This document shows, piece after piece, positions 35,788 through 44,251 of a stretch of DNA of 64,000 nucleotides. The notes under the pieces were generated by a model. That model saw only the letters and a program-made list of their open reading frames with translations. It was not told the origin of the DNA and did no database searches. The stretch covers positions 62,001 through 126,000 of the forward strand of contig JACQDB010000082.1 in the NCBI GenBank assembly GCA_016201275.1, read 5' to 3'. Every line of letters begins with the position of its first letter. Position 1 is the stretch's first letter. Source of the stretch: Acidobacteriota bacterium (GTDB lineage Bacteria; Acidobacteriota; Blastocatellia; UBA7656). The translations under genes and the position numbers were made by a program.

Positions 35788-36774
35788 TCACAACCAGCCC
35801 TCGTCTTTGTACCATTGAATGGTTTGGCGCAAGCCTTCTTCAATCCCGACTTTTGGTTGGTAGCCCAACTCTTTTTTGGCGCGTTCGATGGAACAACCCC
35901 AACAGACCTGCGACAGGTCTGTGACTTTATCGCGGTTGATGACCGGCGGCTTGCGGGTGATGAAAGCACCGAGTTCGGCAAGCGTCGCTACGGTGTAAGC
36001 CACAGGGCGCGGCAAGGCGAAGGAGCGCACGCGGCGAGCAAAAATTTTCGCCAGCATTTTGACCAGCGCGTTGTAGGAATAAACTTCGTCGCTCGCTATG
36101 AAATAGGCGCGACCTGTGGCGGTGTCGTTTTCGGCGGCCAGCCGTATGCCCTCGGCCAAATCAAAGACATGAACGAGACTGAGTTGCTTGTCATAGTTGC
36201 CAATGGAAGGCGACAAGCCTTTGGCAATCGCTTTGAACATTTCGTAGAGCGCGTAATCACGCGGCCCGTAAACCGCAGGCGGGCGCACGATGGTAACGGG
36301 GAAAAAATCGGCGGCAATCATCGCTGCTTCTTCGCCCATTAATTTGCTGCGCCCATAAGGTGTGATCGGCGCGGGTGGCGTGTCTTCGTCAACCGGGCGG
36401 TCTTTTTCGCCGGGGCCAATGGCGGCGAGTGAACTGACGTGAACGAATTTTTTTATTTGCTGGCGATGCTTGATGGCGGCGGCGATGATGGCCTCTGTGC
36501 CTTGAAAATTGACGGTGAAATAATCTTGAGCGCGACGCGCAAAGGTTAAACCGGCGACATGATAAACGGTGTCCACATCGGCAAACGCGGCGTCCCAATC
36601 GGTCGCCTCATCCAAACCGCCGTAAGCGAATTCGAGGCGCGGGTCTTTGAGGTATTGCAAATTGCTGGATTGCCGCACCAGACAGCGCACCGCTTGGCCT
36701 TGTTCGAGGAGGCGATCAACGAGATGGCTACCGACAAAGCCCGTGCCGCCGGTGAGTAAAATTTTTCCGCTCAT
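35788..36774 (-). CDS. NAD-dependent epimerase/dehydratase, extended SDR
   Basis: A 328-residue extended short-chain dehydrogenase. It has the NAD-binding motif TGGTGFVGSHLVDRLL, then VYHVAGLTFARR, and the catalytic YGRSK in ITPYGRSKLMGEE with upstream Ser in VHVSSLAAIGP. The C-terminal part (FIASDEVYSYNALVKML) recalls the 3-beta-hydroxysteroid dehydrogenase/isomerase group. It may reduce or epimerise a sugar nucleotide or a lipid-like substrate. It is upstream of the PAP2 gene, same strand, with a slight overlap if the long PAP2 start is used. The next operon partner would be at 37.2 kb after a 450-nt gap. Confidence 0.9.
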   Translation of the reverse strand: MSGKILLTGGTGFVGSHLVDRLLEQGQAVRCLVRQSSNLQYLKDPRLEFAYGGLDEATDWDAAFADVDTVYHVAGLTFARRAQDYFTVNFQGTEAIIAAAIKHRQQIKKFVHVSSLAAIGPGEKDRPVDEDTPPAPITPYGRSKLMGEEAAMIAADFFPVTIVRPPAVYGPRDYALYEMFKAIAKGLSPSIGNYDKQLSLVHVFDLAEGIRLAAENDTATGRAYFIASDEVYSYNALVKMLAKIFARRVRSFALPRPVAYTVATLAELGAFITRKPPVINRDKVTDLSQVCWGCSIERAKKELGYQPKVGIEEGLRQTIQWYKDEGWL

Positions 36775-37222
36775 AGTGGTCGTGTGAATTGCAGCCTTTC
36801 TTGTGTAGTCGAAGACGCGCCCGATGATGATAGCAGGAGGATTTTTTTTGACAAAGGCATTGCTTTACGCGCCGTTGCGGAAAGTATCCCTCGTGCTTAG
36901 GCTGGTGGATGAAAGAGCGACTGCCCTAGCGATTAGGTGCGCCTTTGACGACGCGCTCACCCCAGCAGCGCTCTACCATATAGCGTATTTCATTTTCCCA
37001 CGACTACAATATCTGGTTGAGAGACGGTCTCAGACCGCCTCTCAACCAATTGCCCACCTTGGCAACCTGCCATAGGCTTTGCCCGTACACACCAGCAACA
37101 ACTGAGTTGAGGATCAGCCACGCAAGCGCTTCACCACGAAGATCACGCAGCCCAAGAAGCGTTTAAGCACCTTTGGGTTTTTGGTGGTTTTCGTGGTTGG
37201 TAAGCGGATTCTATTTGCAATC
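36775..37222. other. Non-coding interval with a near-perfect palindrome
   Basis: About 450 bases without a gene. At 37014-37048 a near-perfect palindrome of 17-nt arms (tggttgagagacggtct and its complement, one mismatch, 1-nt centre) is found. A degenerate gcttaggctggtggatgaaa near 36894 resembles the left end of the MITE-like element. Confidence 0.5.
37014..37048. repeat. 35-nt palindrome (ttgag..cggtct type)
   Basis: Arms 37014-37030 and 37032-37048. The core ttgag(a/c)..cggtct resembles that at 54170-54221, which suggests one dispersed palindrome family. Confidence 0.65.
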
Positions 37223-38350
37223 CTAGGAGCCGAAGCTGATCCCGCCGCCGCCCGATTGCGTCGGGAAGAAGGGTTTCATCACTCCTGCGAAGGCCGCCAG
37301 GTTGCGCGTTTGAATTAAAATTTCACCGGGTCCCGAAAACTCTGCGACGATGCCTTCGCCGCTCACCATGCTGCGGAAAAATCCGGCGGCAGCTTTTCGC
37401 AAGGTGTATTGCGTCGAGCCTTCCCAAGCGACCAGATGGCCGGTGTCCACGACGTAGCGTTCACCCGGCGCAAGGCGCTTGCGATGAATCGCACCGAACG
37501 ACGAAACCAATAACAAGCCGCTGCCGTGAACCTGCAACACGAACAACCCTTCACCGCTGAAGAAAGTTTTTGCGCCGCCCCATTTGGTATCCACCACCAA
37601 GCTGACATCGCCAGCCATGTAGGAACTCGACTGCACAAAAAACATCTGGCTGTTTAATTCCAGCGCCGCTATGTCGCCCGGCATCCCTGGCGCAAAGCTC
37701 ACTTCGCCGGGGCCACCTCTGGCCGTGAAAGTCGAGACGAAAGCCGATTCGCCGCCCACGGCGCGTTTCAAAGCGCCCATCAAGCCGCCCTTCATCTGCG
37801 ACTGCAATTCGATATTGGCCGACATCGAAACCATCGCTCCGGCTTCGGCAAGGATGGATTGCTCGGCCTGCAATTGCACCACGGCGAGCGAGAACGCTGG
37901 TTGATGCAAAATCTCGTAGCTGTAGCCGCGCCCCATGCCGCGCCCGTCAGCGTCTATGTTGATGCCGCCCGGCCCCTGCGGCGGATAGCCGCCTCCACCT
38001 TGCGGCGGTGGTTGTTGCCCGTAGCCAATTGGCGGGTAGCCCGCTTGCGCGCCCTGCGGCGGCGGTGGCGGATAACCTTGCGGTGGTGGATAAACTGGTT
38101 GCGCGCCCTGCGGCGGATAGCCTTGCGGCGGTGGTGGCGGATAGCCTTGTTGAGGTGGCGCTGATTGCGGATAGCCCGGTTGAGGTGGCGGATAACCTTG
38201 CGGCGGCGGTTGTTGTCCGTAGCCCGGCGGCGGCGCGGCGGGTTGGCCGCCCGGTTGCGACACCGGTTGGGTGCTGGTGATCGGCGCGCCGCAATTCACG
38301 CAAAACTTATAACCATCGGGAACCATCGCACTGCATCGAGGACAATTCAT
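37223..38350 (-). CDS. AIM24/TIGR00266 protein with zinc ribbon and Pro/Gln-rich linker
   Basis: A 375-residue protein. Residues 1-25 form a zinc ribbon (CPRC ... CVNCG). A region of about 115 residues rich in Pro, Gln, Gly and Tyr (PPPQGYPPPQPGYPQ repeats) links to the AIM24-like domain (about 155-375) that starts YEILHQPAFSLAVVQL and has GMPGDIAALEL and HGSGLLLVSSFGAI. The family is of unknown biochemical function; members are widespread as TIGR00266 proteins. The ATG at 38350 has AAGGAG upstream. It is probably cytoplasmic or membrane-associated. Next upstream is priA, 85 nt away and on the same strand. Confidence 0.85.
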   Translation of the reverse strand: MNCPRCSAMVPDGYKFCVNCGAPITSTQPVSQPGGQPAAPPPGYGQQPPPQGYPPPQPGYPQSAPPQQGYPPPPPQGYPPQGAQPVYPPPQGYPPPPPQGAQAGYPPIGYGQQPPPQGGGGYPPQGPGGINIDADGRGMGRGYSYEILHQPAFSLAVVQLQAEQSILAEAGAMVSMSANIELQSQMKGGLMGALKRAVGGESAFVSTFTARGGPGEVSFAPGMPGDIAALELNSQMFFVQSSSYMAGDVSLVVDTKWGGAKTFFSGEGLFVLQVHGSGLLLVSSFGAIHRKRLAPGERYVVDTGHLVAWEGSTQYTLRKAAAGFFRSMVSGEGIVAEFSGPGEILIQTRNLAAFAGVMKPFFPTQSGGGGISFGS

Positions 38351-38435
38351 ATCACTTCTCCTTTGTTGAAAATGAAACAGAGCTTTGCTGCTCAAGTGTA
38401 CGACAAAGCGATTCGGCGACAAAGAAATTCCTTCG

Positions 38436-41093
38436 CTACATCAAACTGATTGGATCAACTTCAATCAAAAAACTGCGCGGGTTGTGACCGGCGGCAGTGA
38501 CGCGACGGATGCCAAAGTCGAGCGCCTCGCGGGCGCGTTTGCGGCTGCGCGCCTTGATTAAAATTTGAAAGCGATGATCGCCCTTGATGCGCGAAATCGG
38601 CGCGGGCGCAGGCCCCAACACTCTGAGGCTGGCGTCTGTGGCAAAGTCGCGCAACTCTTTCGCCAAATCCATCGCCGCCGCATTTGCCTTGTCGAACTCT
38701 TTGTCATGCACGTTGATGTTAATCAAAGCGGTGAACGGCGGATAGTGCATAGAGCGCCGGAACATGATTTCACGGTGATAAAACTCTTCGTAATCCTGCC
38801 CACGGGCGCACACCAAAGCGTAATGCTCCGGGTGATAGGTTTGAATAATCACGCGCCCCGGCAGACTGCCGCGACCGGCGCGACCGGCAACCTGTGTGAG
38901 CAGTTGAAAGGTGCGTTCGGCAGCGCGAAAGTCCGGCAGCGACAAGCCTACATCAACCGAAATCACGCCTACCAAGGTTACATTATGAAAGTCATGACCT
39001 TTGGCAAGTATCTGCGTACCGACCAGTAAATCTATCGTCCCTGCGGCAAACTCCATCAACAGATGTTCAAGGCTGCCGCGCTTACGAGTTGTATCGCGGT
39101 CAACTCTGGCGATGTTCATGTCGGGAAACATCTCTTTCAACTTCGCTTCGATTTGCTCGGTGCCTTCGCCGACGTATTGAATATATTGGCCGTCGCAATG
39201 CGGACAGGTTTTCGGCGCAGGCCGCATATAATTGCAGTAGTGACAAACCAGACTCGAATTGAAACGATGATAAGTAAGCGTCACATCGCAGTTGATGCAC
39301 TTCAACGCTTCGCCACAGGTGCGACACAATGCGAACGAAGAAAAGCCGCGCCGATTCAACAACACAATTGCCTGCTCTTTGCGTTCGTAGGTTTCGGCAA
39401 TCGCCTGTTTCAAGTCATCGGAAAAGGTCGTCTGCTTGCCATACTTCTTAAACACCTCGCGCATATCAACGGCCTGCACATCAGCGAGCGGACGATTGCC
39501 GTAGCGCGTTTCCAAACGTATATATGTTGATTTGCCAATGTGGGCGTTATGAAAAGACTCAAGCGAAGGTGTTGCCGAACCGATTACGACGACGGCTTTC
39601 GCACTGACGGCGCGCATAATCGCGGTGTCGCGTCCGTGATAACGCGGCGACTCGTCCTGCTTGTAAGAAGTTTCGTGTTCTTCATCAATGACGATCAACC
39701 CCAAATCCTGAAGCGGCGCAAAGACCGCCGAGCGCGTGCCGATGACGATGCGGGCTTCGCCTTCTTTGATGCGCCGCCATTCGTCCAGACGTTCGCCATC
39801 CGACAGGCTCGAATGCAGTATAGCTACAGCATCGCCGAAGTGGGCGCGCAAGCGGCGCGAAAACATCGGCGTCAAAGCGATTTCGGGAATCAGCATCAAG
39901 GCGCTCAAACCTCTGCGCGTGGCATCCATCATAGCGCGAATGTAAATTTCAGTTTTGCCGCTGCCGGTTACGCCGTGCAATAAAAATGTCGCATATTCGC
40001 GTTGCTCAATTTTTTCGAGAATCAAATCCAGCGCCTGTTGTTGCTCGTCGTTGAGTTTGACCAGAGCCATCTGCTGTTGTTTAAGGTGAGCAAGCGGGTC
40101 GCGGCGCACTTCGCGGGCAAAGACTTCAATGATGCCGCGCTTTTCCAGCGTGCGAACCACCGAGGCGGAAACCTTGACCTGTTCGAGCAGTTCGCTCAAG
40201 GCCATCGCCCCTTCGCTTTCCGCAAGCAGATTGATAACGCGCTGCTGCTGCTCGGTGAGTGGCTTTGCCGCGTCTGGCGTCTGCGGTTCGGTGTCTGGTG
40301 TCAGGCGTTTTTTGGTGCGGGATTTTGCTGGTTCGTTTGTGATTGGCTCAGAGGTATTGATGGCTGGAGCGTTGATCTCCGCAGGCAATTTTCCGTTACC
40401 CGCGAAATGCCCAGGCTTGCCAGTTGTCGAATGTCCATTCGATTCGTCAACCTGCTCAATGTTGGACAACGGACGCCGGACACCGGACTCCAGACTTTTC
40501 AAACGCACCGCGTTCTGCAATTTCGCTTTTAAACGCGAATCGCCAGCGTGTTGCGAAACACTAATAAAACCGGCGTGTTTGAGAGTACGAATGAGCGAGG
40601 CGGTTTGCGCTTTCGGCATCAGGCGCGCCAGTTCTTTGGCATTGATAGTGCCGGAATGATAGAGCAATTCGAGGGCTTGATGTTTTGCCGAAGACCACGC
40701 GAAGCCGCCCGACAGGTGCGCTAGTTCGGCGCGTCCGGCATCGGTGATGGTGAGCATCTGTTCGCTGGCAACGGCTGCGCCCAATGGCAGCGCGGCGCGT
40801 ATGCACTCGCCCCAAGGCGCGTAGTAGTAATCACTCATCCAGCGCGTCAGTGCAAGCATAGCGCTGTCAATGATCGGCGTTTCGTCCAGCAGTTCTTCGA
40901 CTTCGCGTATCTCGGTCGAGAGCAGTTCGTCCGGAAGGGTTTCGTGCAGCGCAACGATGAAACCAGTGAGCAGTTTTTTATTAAGCGGTACGACGACGCG
41001 ACAACCAATTTGAGCGCGATAGGCCATATCGCCGACGAGCCGATAAGTGAATGTCTGGCGAATGGCAACCGGAACCGCGACCTCTGCAAACAT
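38436..41093 (-). CDS. priA: Primosomal protein N' (replication restart helicase)
   Basis: An 885-residue helicase that reloads the replisome at stalled forks. Visible: N-terminal 3'-DNA-binding domain ([18 protein letters not shown]), Walker [18 protein letters not shown], Walker [15 protein letters not shown], the ribbon with eight Cys ([14 protein letters not shown] ... LVCHYCN ... CPHCDG), and the motif [19 protein letters not shown]. It is longer than the usual 730: an insertion of about 90-100 polar residues (around residues 190-290, including [15 protein letters not shown] and repeated Thr-Pro) separates the DNA-binding and helicase domains. Start ATG at 41093. It is upstream of the AIM24 gene and downstream of the Uma2 gene. 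Confidence 0.95.
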   Translation of the reverse strand: MFAEVAVPVAIRQTFTYRLVGDMAYRAQIGCRVVVPLNKKLLTGFIVALHETLPDELLSTEIREVEELLDETPIIDSAMLALTRWMSDYYYAPWGECIRAALPLGAAVASEQMLTITDAGRAELAHLSGGFAWSSAKHQALELLYHSGTINAKELARLMPKAQTASLIRTLKHAGFISVSQHAGDSRLKAKLQNAVRLKSLESGVRRPLSNIEQVDESNGHSTTGKPGHFAGNGKLPAEINAPAINTSEPITNEPAKSRTKKRLTPDTEPQTPDAAKPLTEQQQRVINLLAESEGAMALSELLEQVKVSASVVRTLEKRGIIEVFAREVRRDPLAHLKQQQMALVKLNDEQQQALDLILEKIEQREYATFLLHGVTGSGKTEIYIRAMMDATRRGLSALMLIPEIALTPMFSRRLRAHFGDAVAILHSSLSDGERLDEWRRIKEGEARIVIGTRSAVFAPLQDLGLIVIDEEHETSYKQDESPRYHGRDTAIMRAVSAKAVVVIGSATPSLESFHNAHIGKSTYIRLETRYGNRPLADVQAVDMREVFKKYGKQTTFSDDLKQAIAETYERKEQAIVLLNRRGFSSFALCRTCGEALKCINCDVTLTYHRFNSSLVCHYCNYMRPAPKTCPHCDGQYIQYVGEGTEQIEAKLKEMFPDMNIARVDRDTTRKRGSLEHLLMEFAAGTIDLLVGTQILAKGHDFHNVTLVGVISVDVGLSLPDFRAAERTFQLLTQVAGRAGRGSLPGRVIIQTYHPEHYALVCARGQDYEEFYHREIMFRRSMHYPPFTALININVHDKEFDKANAAAMDLAKELRDFATDASLRVLGPAPAPISRIKGDHRFQILIKARSRKRAREALDFGIRRVTAAGHNPRSFLIEVDPISLM

Positions 41094-41185
41094 TGCGCTG
41101 ATTGTACACGATGAGCCGCGCCGGTGACGAGTGAAGCCGTTGCCTCAAGGTCGTGGTGCGCTTCAGCAAGCGTGAGATAAAGAGA

Positions 41186-41947
41186 TTAAACTTTGTCGGG
41201 GTCGAGTCCCGCTTCCCGCAAGCGCGCCGCCAGTTTTTCCGCACGCTGCAAAGCCACGGTTTTTTCCTTGCTCTCTTGTTCGGCGCGTTGCTTCTCTTGC
41301 TCGGCGCGTTGCTTCTCTTGTTCGGCGCGTTGCTTCTCTTGTTCGGCGCGCTCTTTACCGGTGGGAATCAAGTTGCCTTGCTCGTCCGCCCAGCGTAGCC
41401 AAGTGGCGTGAAAATTTTCATACTCGCCTTCCCACAACGTCAGGCCAAGTTTCACTTTTGGAAAATAAGTTGAAGCCTCTTGGATATAATCAAAATCGGC
41501 CCAGCGGTACACCCGCAACAACTCGTCGCTGATCTGTAACTCCGGGTCGAAGATGATGTAATAAACCACGCGCATACGCGCATACTTCTTCAACTTCTCG
41601 CCGTCTTCTTGACCCACTTTGTTTGATACGACTTCAACCACGACATCGGGCGGTTTGCCGTACTCCCACAAAAAATAGGAGCGATGCTCTTTGCCCCACA
41701 ACTCGTCGGGCAACTCGACATCCAGACTCAACAGCGCGTCCGGCACGATGGCAGGATTTTTGGCGATGTAGAAAACCCCGACGTTGGCCATCGCTACGAA
41801 AGTTCTGCCGTCGCCCGGCCCGGCCCACGAACTGTAGAGCGGTTCGGTCAGCAGGCGTTGCTGCTTTTCGGAAAAGATATTATCCACAGGCTCATCGTCC
41901 TCCGTGATTAACGGCTCAAGGTCCGGCGTGATTGATGATTGGGACAT
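41186..41947 (-). CDS. Uma2-family (DUF820) endonuclease-like protein with coiled-coil tail
   Basis: A 253-residue protein. The middle part carries the restriction-endonuclease-like fold of Uma2: IVPDALLSLDVELPDE, PPDVVVEVVSNKVG and KLKKYARMRVVYYIIFDPE. The tail has three and a half exact repeats of RAEQEKQ (heptad), predicted to be a coiled coil, followed by ALQRAEKLAARLREAGLDPD. Uma2 proteins are common in cyanobacteria and are found in other environmental bacteria; their biological role is poorly known. The start ATG at 41947 is reasonable. It lies 92 nt upstream of priA. Confidence 0.85.
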   Translation of the reverse strand: MSQSSITPDLEPLITEDDEPVDNIFSEKQQRLLTEPLYSSWAGPGDGRTFVAMANVGVFYIAKNPAIVPDALLSLDVELPDELWGKEHRSYFLWEYGKPPDVVVEVVSNKVGQEDGEKLKKYARMRVVYYIIFDPELQISDELLRVYRWADFDYIQEASTYFPKVKLGLTLWEGEYENFHATWLRWADEQGNLIPTGKERAEQEKQRAEQEKQRAEQEKQRAEQESKEKTVALQRAEKLAARLREAGLDPDKV

Positions 41948-42143
41948 AGTTGCGATTCTCCCTTCGTTGATGCCGAAGGTCAGCGCGGTAAGAAGTTGGT
42001 GAGCCGTTTTTTATTGAACGACACGACCACGCGGCAACCAACTCCAGGCGCGCCGCCCAACGGCCTTTCCGTCCCGCCACATCGCCCTAGCCGCCCCAGC
42101 CTGCCTAGACGAGCAAGGCGAAATTTGCGATAGTTCAAGCACC

Positions 42144-43079
42144 ATGAGTCAACCTATGCAATCACCGCAACCCCTGTTTGAAGCGGTCAGAAAAACTACG
42201 TTCATTGAAGCGCCGCGACTGGCCAAACGTCTGGGCGTCAACTTGACCATTGCCAGCGAAACCTTTCAACATACCGGCAGTTTTAAATTTCGCGCTGCCT
42301 ATAACCTCGCGTCAAAAATTGAACCGTCTCGCATCCTCACCGCATCGTCGGGCAATTTCGGACAGGCGATGGCTTATGCCTGTCAATTGCTGGGCAAATC
42401 CTGCATCGTGGTAATGCCCCAGACTTCAGCCCAGGTCAAGATTGACGCGGTGCGCGAATACGGCGGCGTGGTGGATTTGATTGATGTGCGCGTCAAAGGG
42501 CGCGCCGTGCGCGTGGATGAACTGGCGCAGGAACACCCCGACGCTTTTGTGGCCAGCCCTTATGATGATCTGTTGGTGATCGAAGGCAACGCCAGTCTGG
42601 GTGCTGAACTGGCCGCACAGAATTTCGATTTCGTCATCGCACCGGTCGGCGGTGGCGGTTTGACTGCCGGTCTCATCAAAGGCTTGCGCGACGCCGGAAG
42701 CGCCACCAAAGTCATCGGCGCGGAACCCTTGATGGCCAACGATGCGGCGCGCTCTTTACGCGAAGGCCGTTTGATGATTAATGAACTGGAACCACAAACC
42801 ATAGCCGACGGGGCGCGCACGGTAAGCCTGGGACATCACAACTGGGCAATTCTACAGGAAGGCCTTGCCGACATCGTGGAAGTGCCGGAAGAAAACATCA
42901 AAGAAGGTATGCGACTGCTGTATTCATTCGCCAATTTGAAAGCCGAACCGACCGGCGCGTTAAGCATCGGCGCATTGCTGACAGCGCGGGAAAAATTTGC
43001 CGAGGCGGCGGTCTGTTGCGTCATCAGCGGCGGCAATGTGGATGCGGAAGTTTATCGAACCATCTTAGCGGACAATTGA
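42144..43079 (+). CDS. Threonine/serine dehydratase-like PLP enzyme
   Basis: A 311-residue fold-type II PLP enzyme. PLP Lys is in HTGSFKFRAAYN (near residue 48), substrate loop ASSGNFGQAMAYA, and the phosphate-binding glycines in APVGGGGLTAGL. The C-terminus ends with CCVISGGNVDAEVYRTIL. The length without an ACT domain fits catabolic threonine dehydratase or serine racemase (320 residues) rather than biosynthetic IlvA. Reaction: threonine to 2-oxobutyrate plus ammonia, or serine to pyruvate or D-serine. It is a single gene on the plus strand, divergent from Uma2. Confidence 0.9.
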   Translation: MSQPMQSPQPLFEAVRKTTFIEAPRLAKRLGVNLTIASETFQHTGSFKFRAAYNLASKIEPSRILTASSGNFGQAMAYACQLLGKSCIVVMPQTSAQVKIDAVREYGGVVDLIDVRVKGRAVRVDELAQEHPDAFVASPYDDLLVIEGNASLGAELAAQNFDFVIAPVGGGGLTAGLIKGLRDAGSATKVIGAEPLMANDAARSLREGRLMINELEPQTIADGARTVSLGHHNWAILQEGLADIVEVPEENIKEGMRLLYSFANLKAEPTGALSIGALLTAREKFAEAAVCCVISGGNVDAEVYRTILADN

Positions 43080-43185
43080 AGTCGGGCGCGGCGCGACAGA
43101 AAAACACAGAGGCGCAGAAGAAGTAAGAGATAATAACTGCTTATGTTCCTGCTTGCCTCGCACGCCTCTGTGGTAGAAAAAACGG

Positions 43186-43548
43186 TTAGAAAATCTTTTT
43201 GCGTTCCCGACGATTCTTGTACAACCACAATCCCGTCGCTGCGCCGCCGCCGACTAACGCGCCAATCACGGCACCTTTTTTGCCCTTGATTACCGCGCCG
43301 GTCGCAGCGCCTGCGCCTGCGCCTATGCCGATGACTGTGGTTGCGCCTGCGGCACCGGGCATCCAACGATTTTTCTTCTCGTAGTTAAGGATGCCCGGCC
43401 CATCGAAAACAGAAATTCTCCCGTCGCCAACCCGGATACCGTTTTTATCGCGTCTGATCCAGCCCCCTTCTCTATGTTGTGCCAGCGTCGGCAACGCCAG
43501 CCCAAACAGAGCGAAGACCAGAAGCAAACTGACGAACTTGGTTTTCAT
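43186..43548 (-). CDS. Small secreted/membrane glycine-zipper protein
   Basis: A 120-residue protein that starts with a signal peptide (MKTKFVSLLLVFALFGLALP, then TLAQ). The C-terminal half is a glycine-zipper-type hydrophobic segment: GAAGATTVIGIGAGAGAATG and GAVIGALVGGGAATGL, followed by a basic tail (KNRRERKKIF). Glycine-zipper proteins often sit in membranes. The ATG at 43548 has GGAGG 9 nt upstream, and the longer open frame to 43725 is not supported. Function unknown. Confidence 0.7.
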   Translation of the reverse strand: MKTKFVSLLLVFALFGLALPTLAQHREGGWIRRDKNGIRVGDGRISVFDGPGILNYEKKNRWMPGAAGATTVIGIGAGAGAATGAVIKGKKGAVIGALVGGGAATGLWLYKNRRERKKIF

Positions 43549-44251
43549 TCTTTTCCTCCGGAGTTTTATTTCGGTTCGTTTGTCGAGCCAGGATAGCTCG
43601 ACCATCCACTGGATGCCACTGGTGAAAAGATTCGTTGCCAAGCCGCGCCGAAGAATTCTGCGCCCCCTCAAGTCCAGCCGCGCCAGCTTGCTTGCCGCGT
43701 CACACCAACTCGTATTAACTGGCAAGCCAGGAGCGAAAAATGCCCAGTTTTATTGGCGATTCTTCGTTTTTCGGCCTGCGCCAGCCGGTCAAACCGGCAG
43801 AGAAAATCTATTGCTCTACGGTAAAGCGTGTGATAAAGTGCGGACACCTTAGCTGTGGTCTGAGTGTAGGGAATTATTTTTGCGCTGACAAAATTTGAGC
43901 CTGAGGCAATGCGGGAATCGTCTTTAGTTTGAGTGCGCTGTCGGCGCAGCGTCGGTACGCCGGACCTTCGGCCTGACGCAACACTTGGCTTAATTCAAAA
44001 AGACCAACAGACCCGAAGCGCGAGTCGCGGACGAGGATAACGCACCCTGCGCCGTACAAAAGAGCAAGGCCGATTCCCTATTGCGCCCGTTTTTGAACGA
44101 TACGATTACGACCTCAAAAGCTGCTGAACGCCGCCGCCCGGCATTCGTTCCTGGGCGCGTATCGGTTGCCGTGGCACCTTGAGGGCAACAACGAACCTGG
44201 AAGATAGCGGCTCTGCATTGCGACGCTTTCGCCCTCTTCATCAAGCGTCGC
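43549..44251. other. Gene-poor interval
   Basis: About 700 bases between the glycine-zipper gene and the hybrid kinase. A dispersed 40-nt motif (ttttattggcgattcttcg) at 43728-43772 is repeated at 47051-47093. Short frames are found on both strands but I cannot support a gene. Confidence 0.4.
43728..43772 (+). repeat. Dispersed repeat (copy a), ttttattggcgat type
   Basis: About 36 of 43 positions match 47051-47093. Both copies read NA(Q/R)FYWRF(F/L)V in one frame, but neither belongs to a real protein. Probably shared intergenic sequence. Confidence 0.5.

Noticed and set aside
43874-44059. 61-codon minus-strand frame ahead of the hybrid kinase
   Set aside because: No ribosome site or family motif. 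The tail looks a little protein-like, but that is not enough to call a gene.
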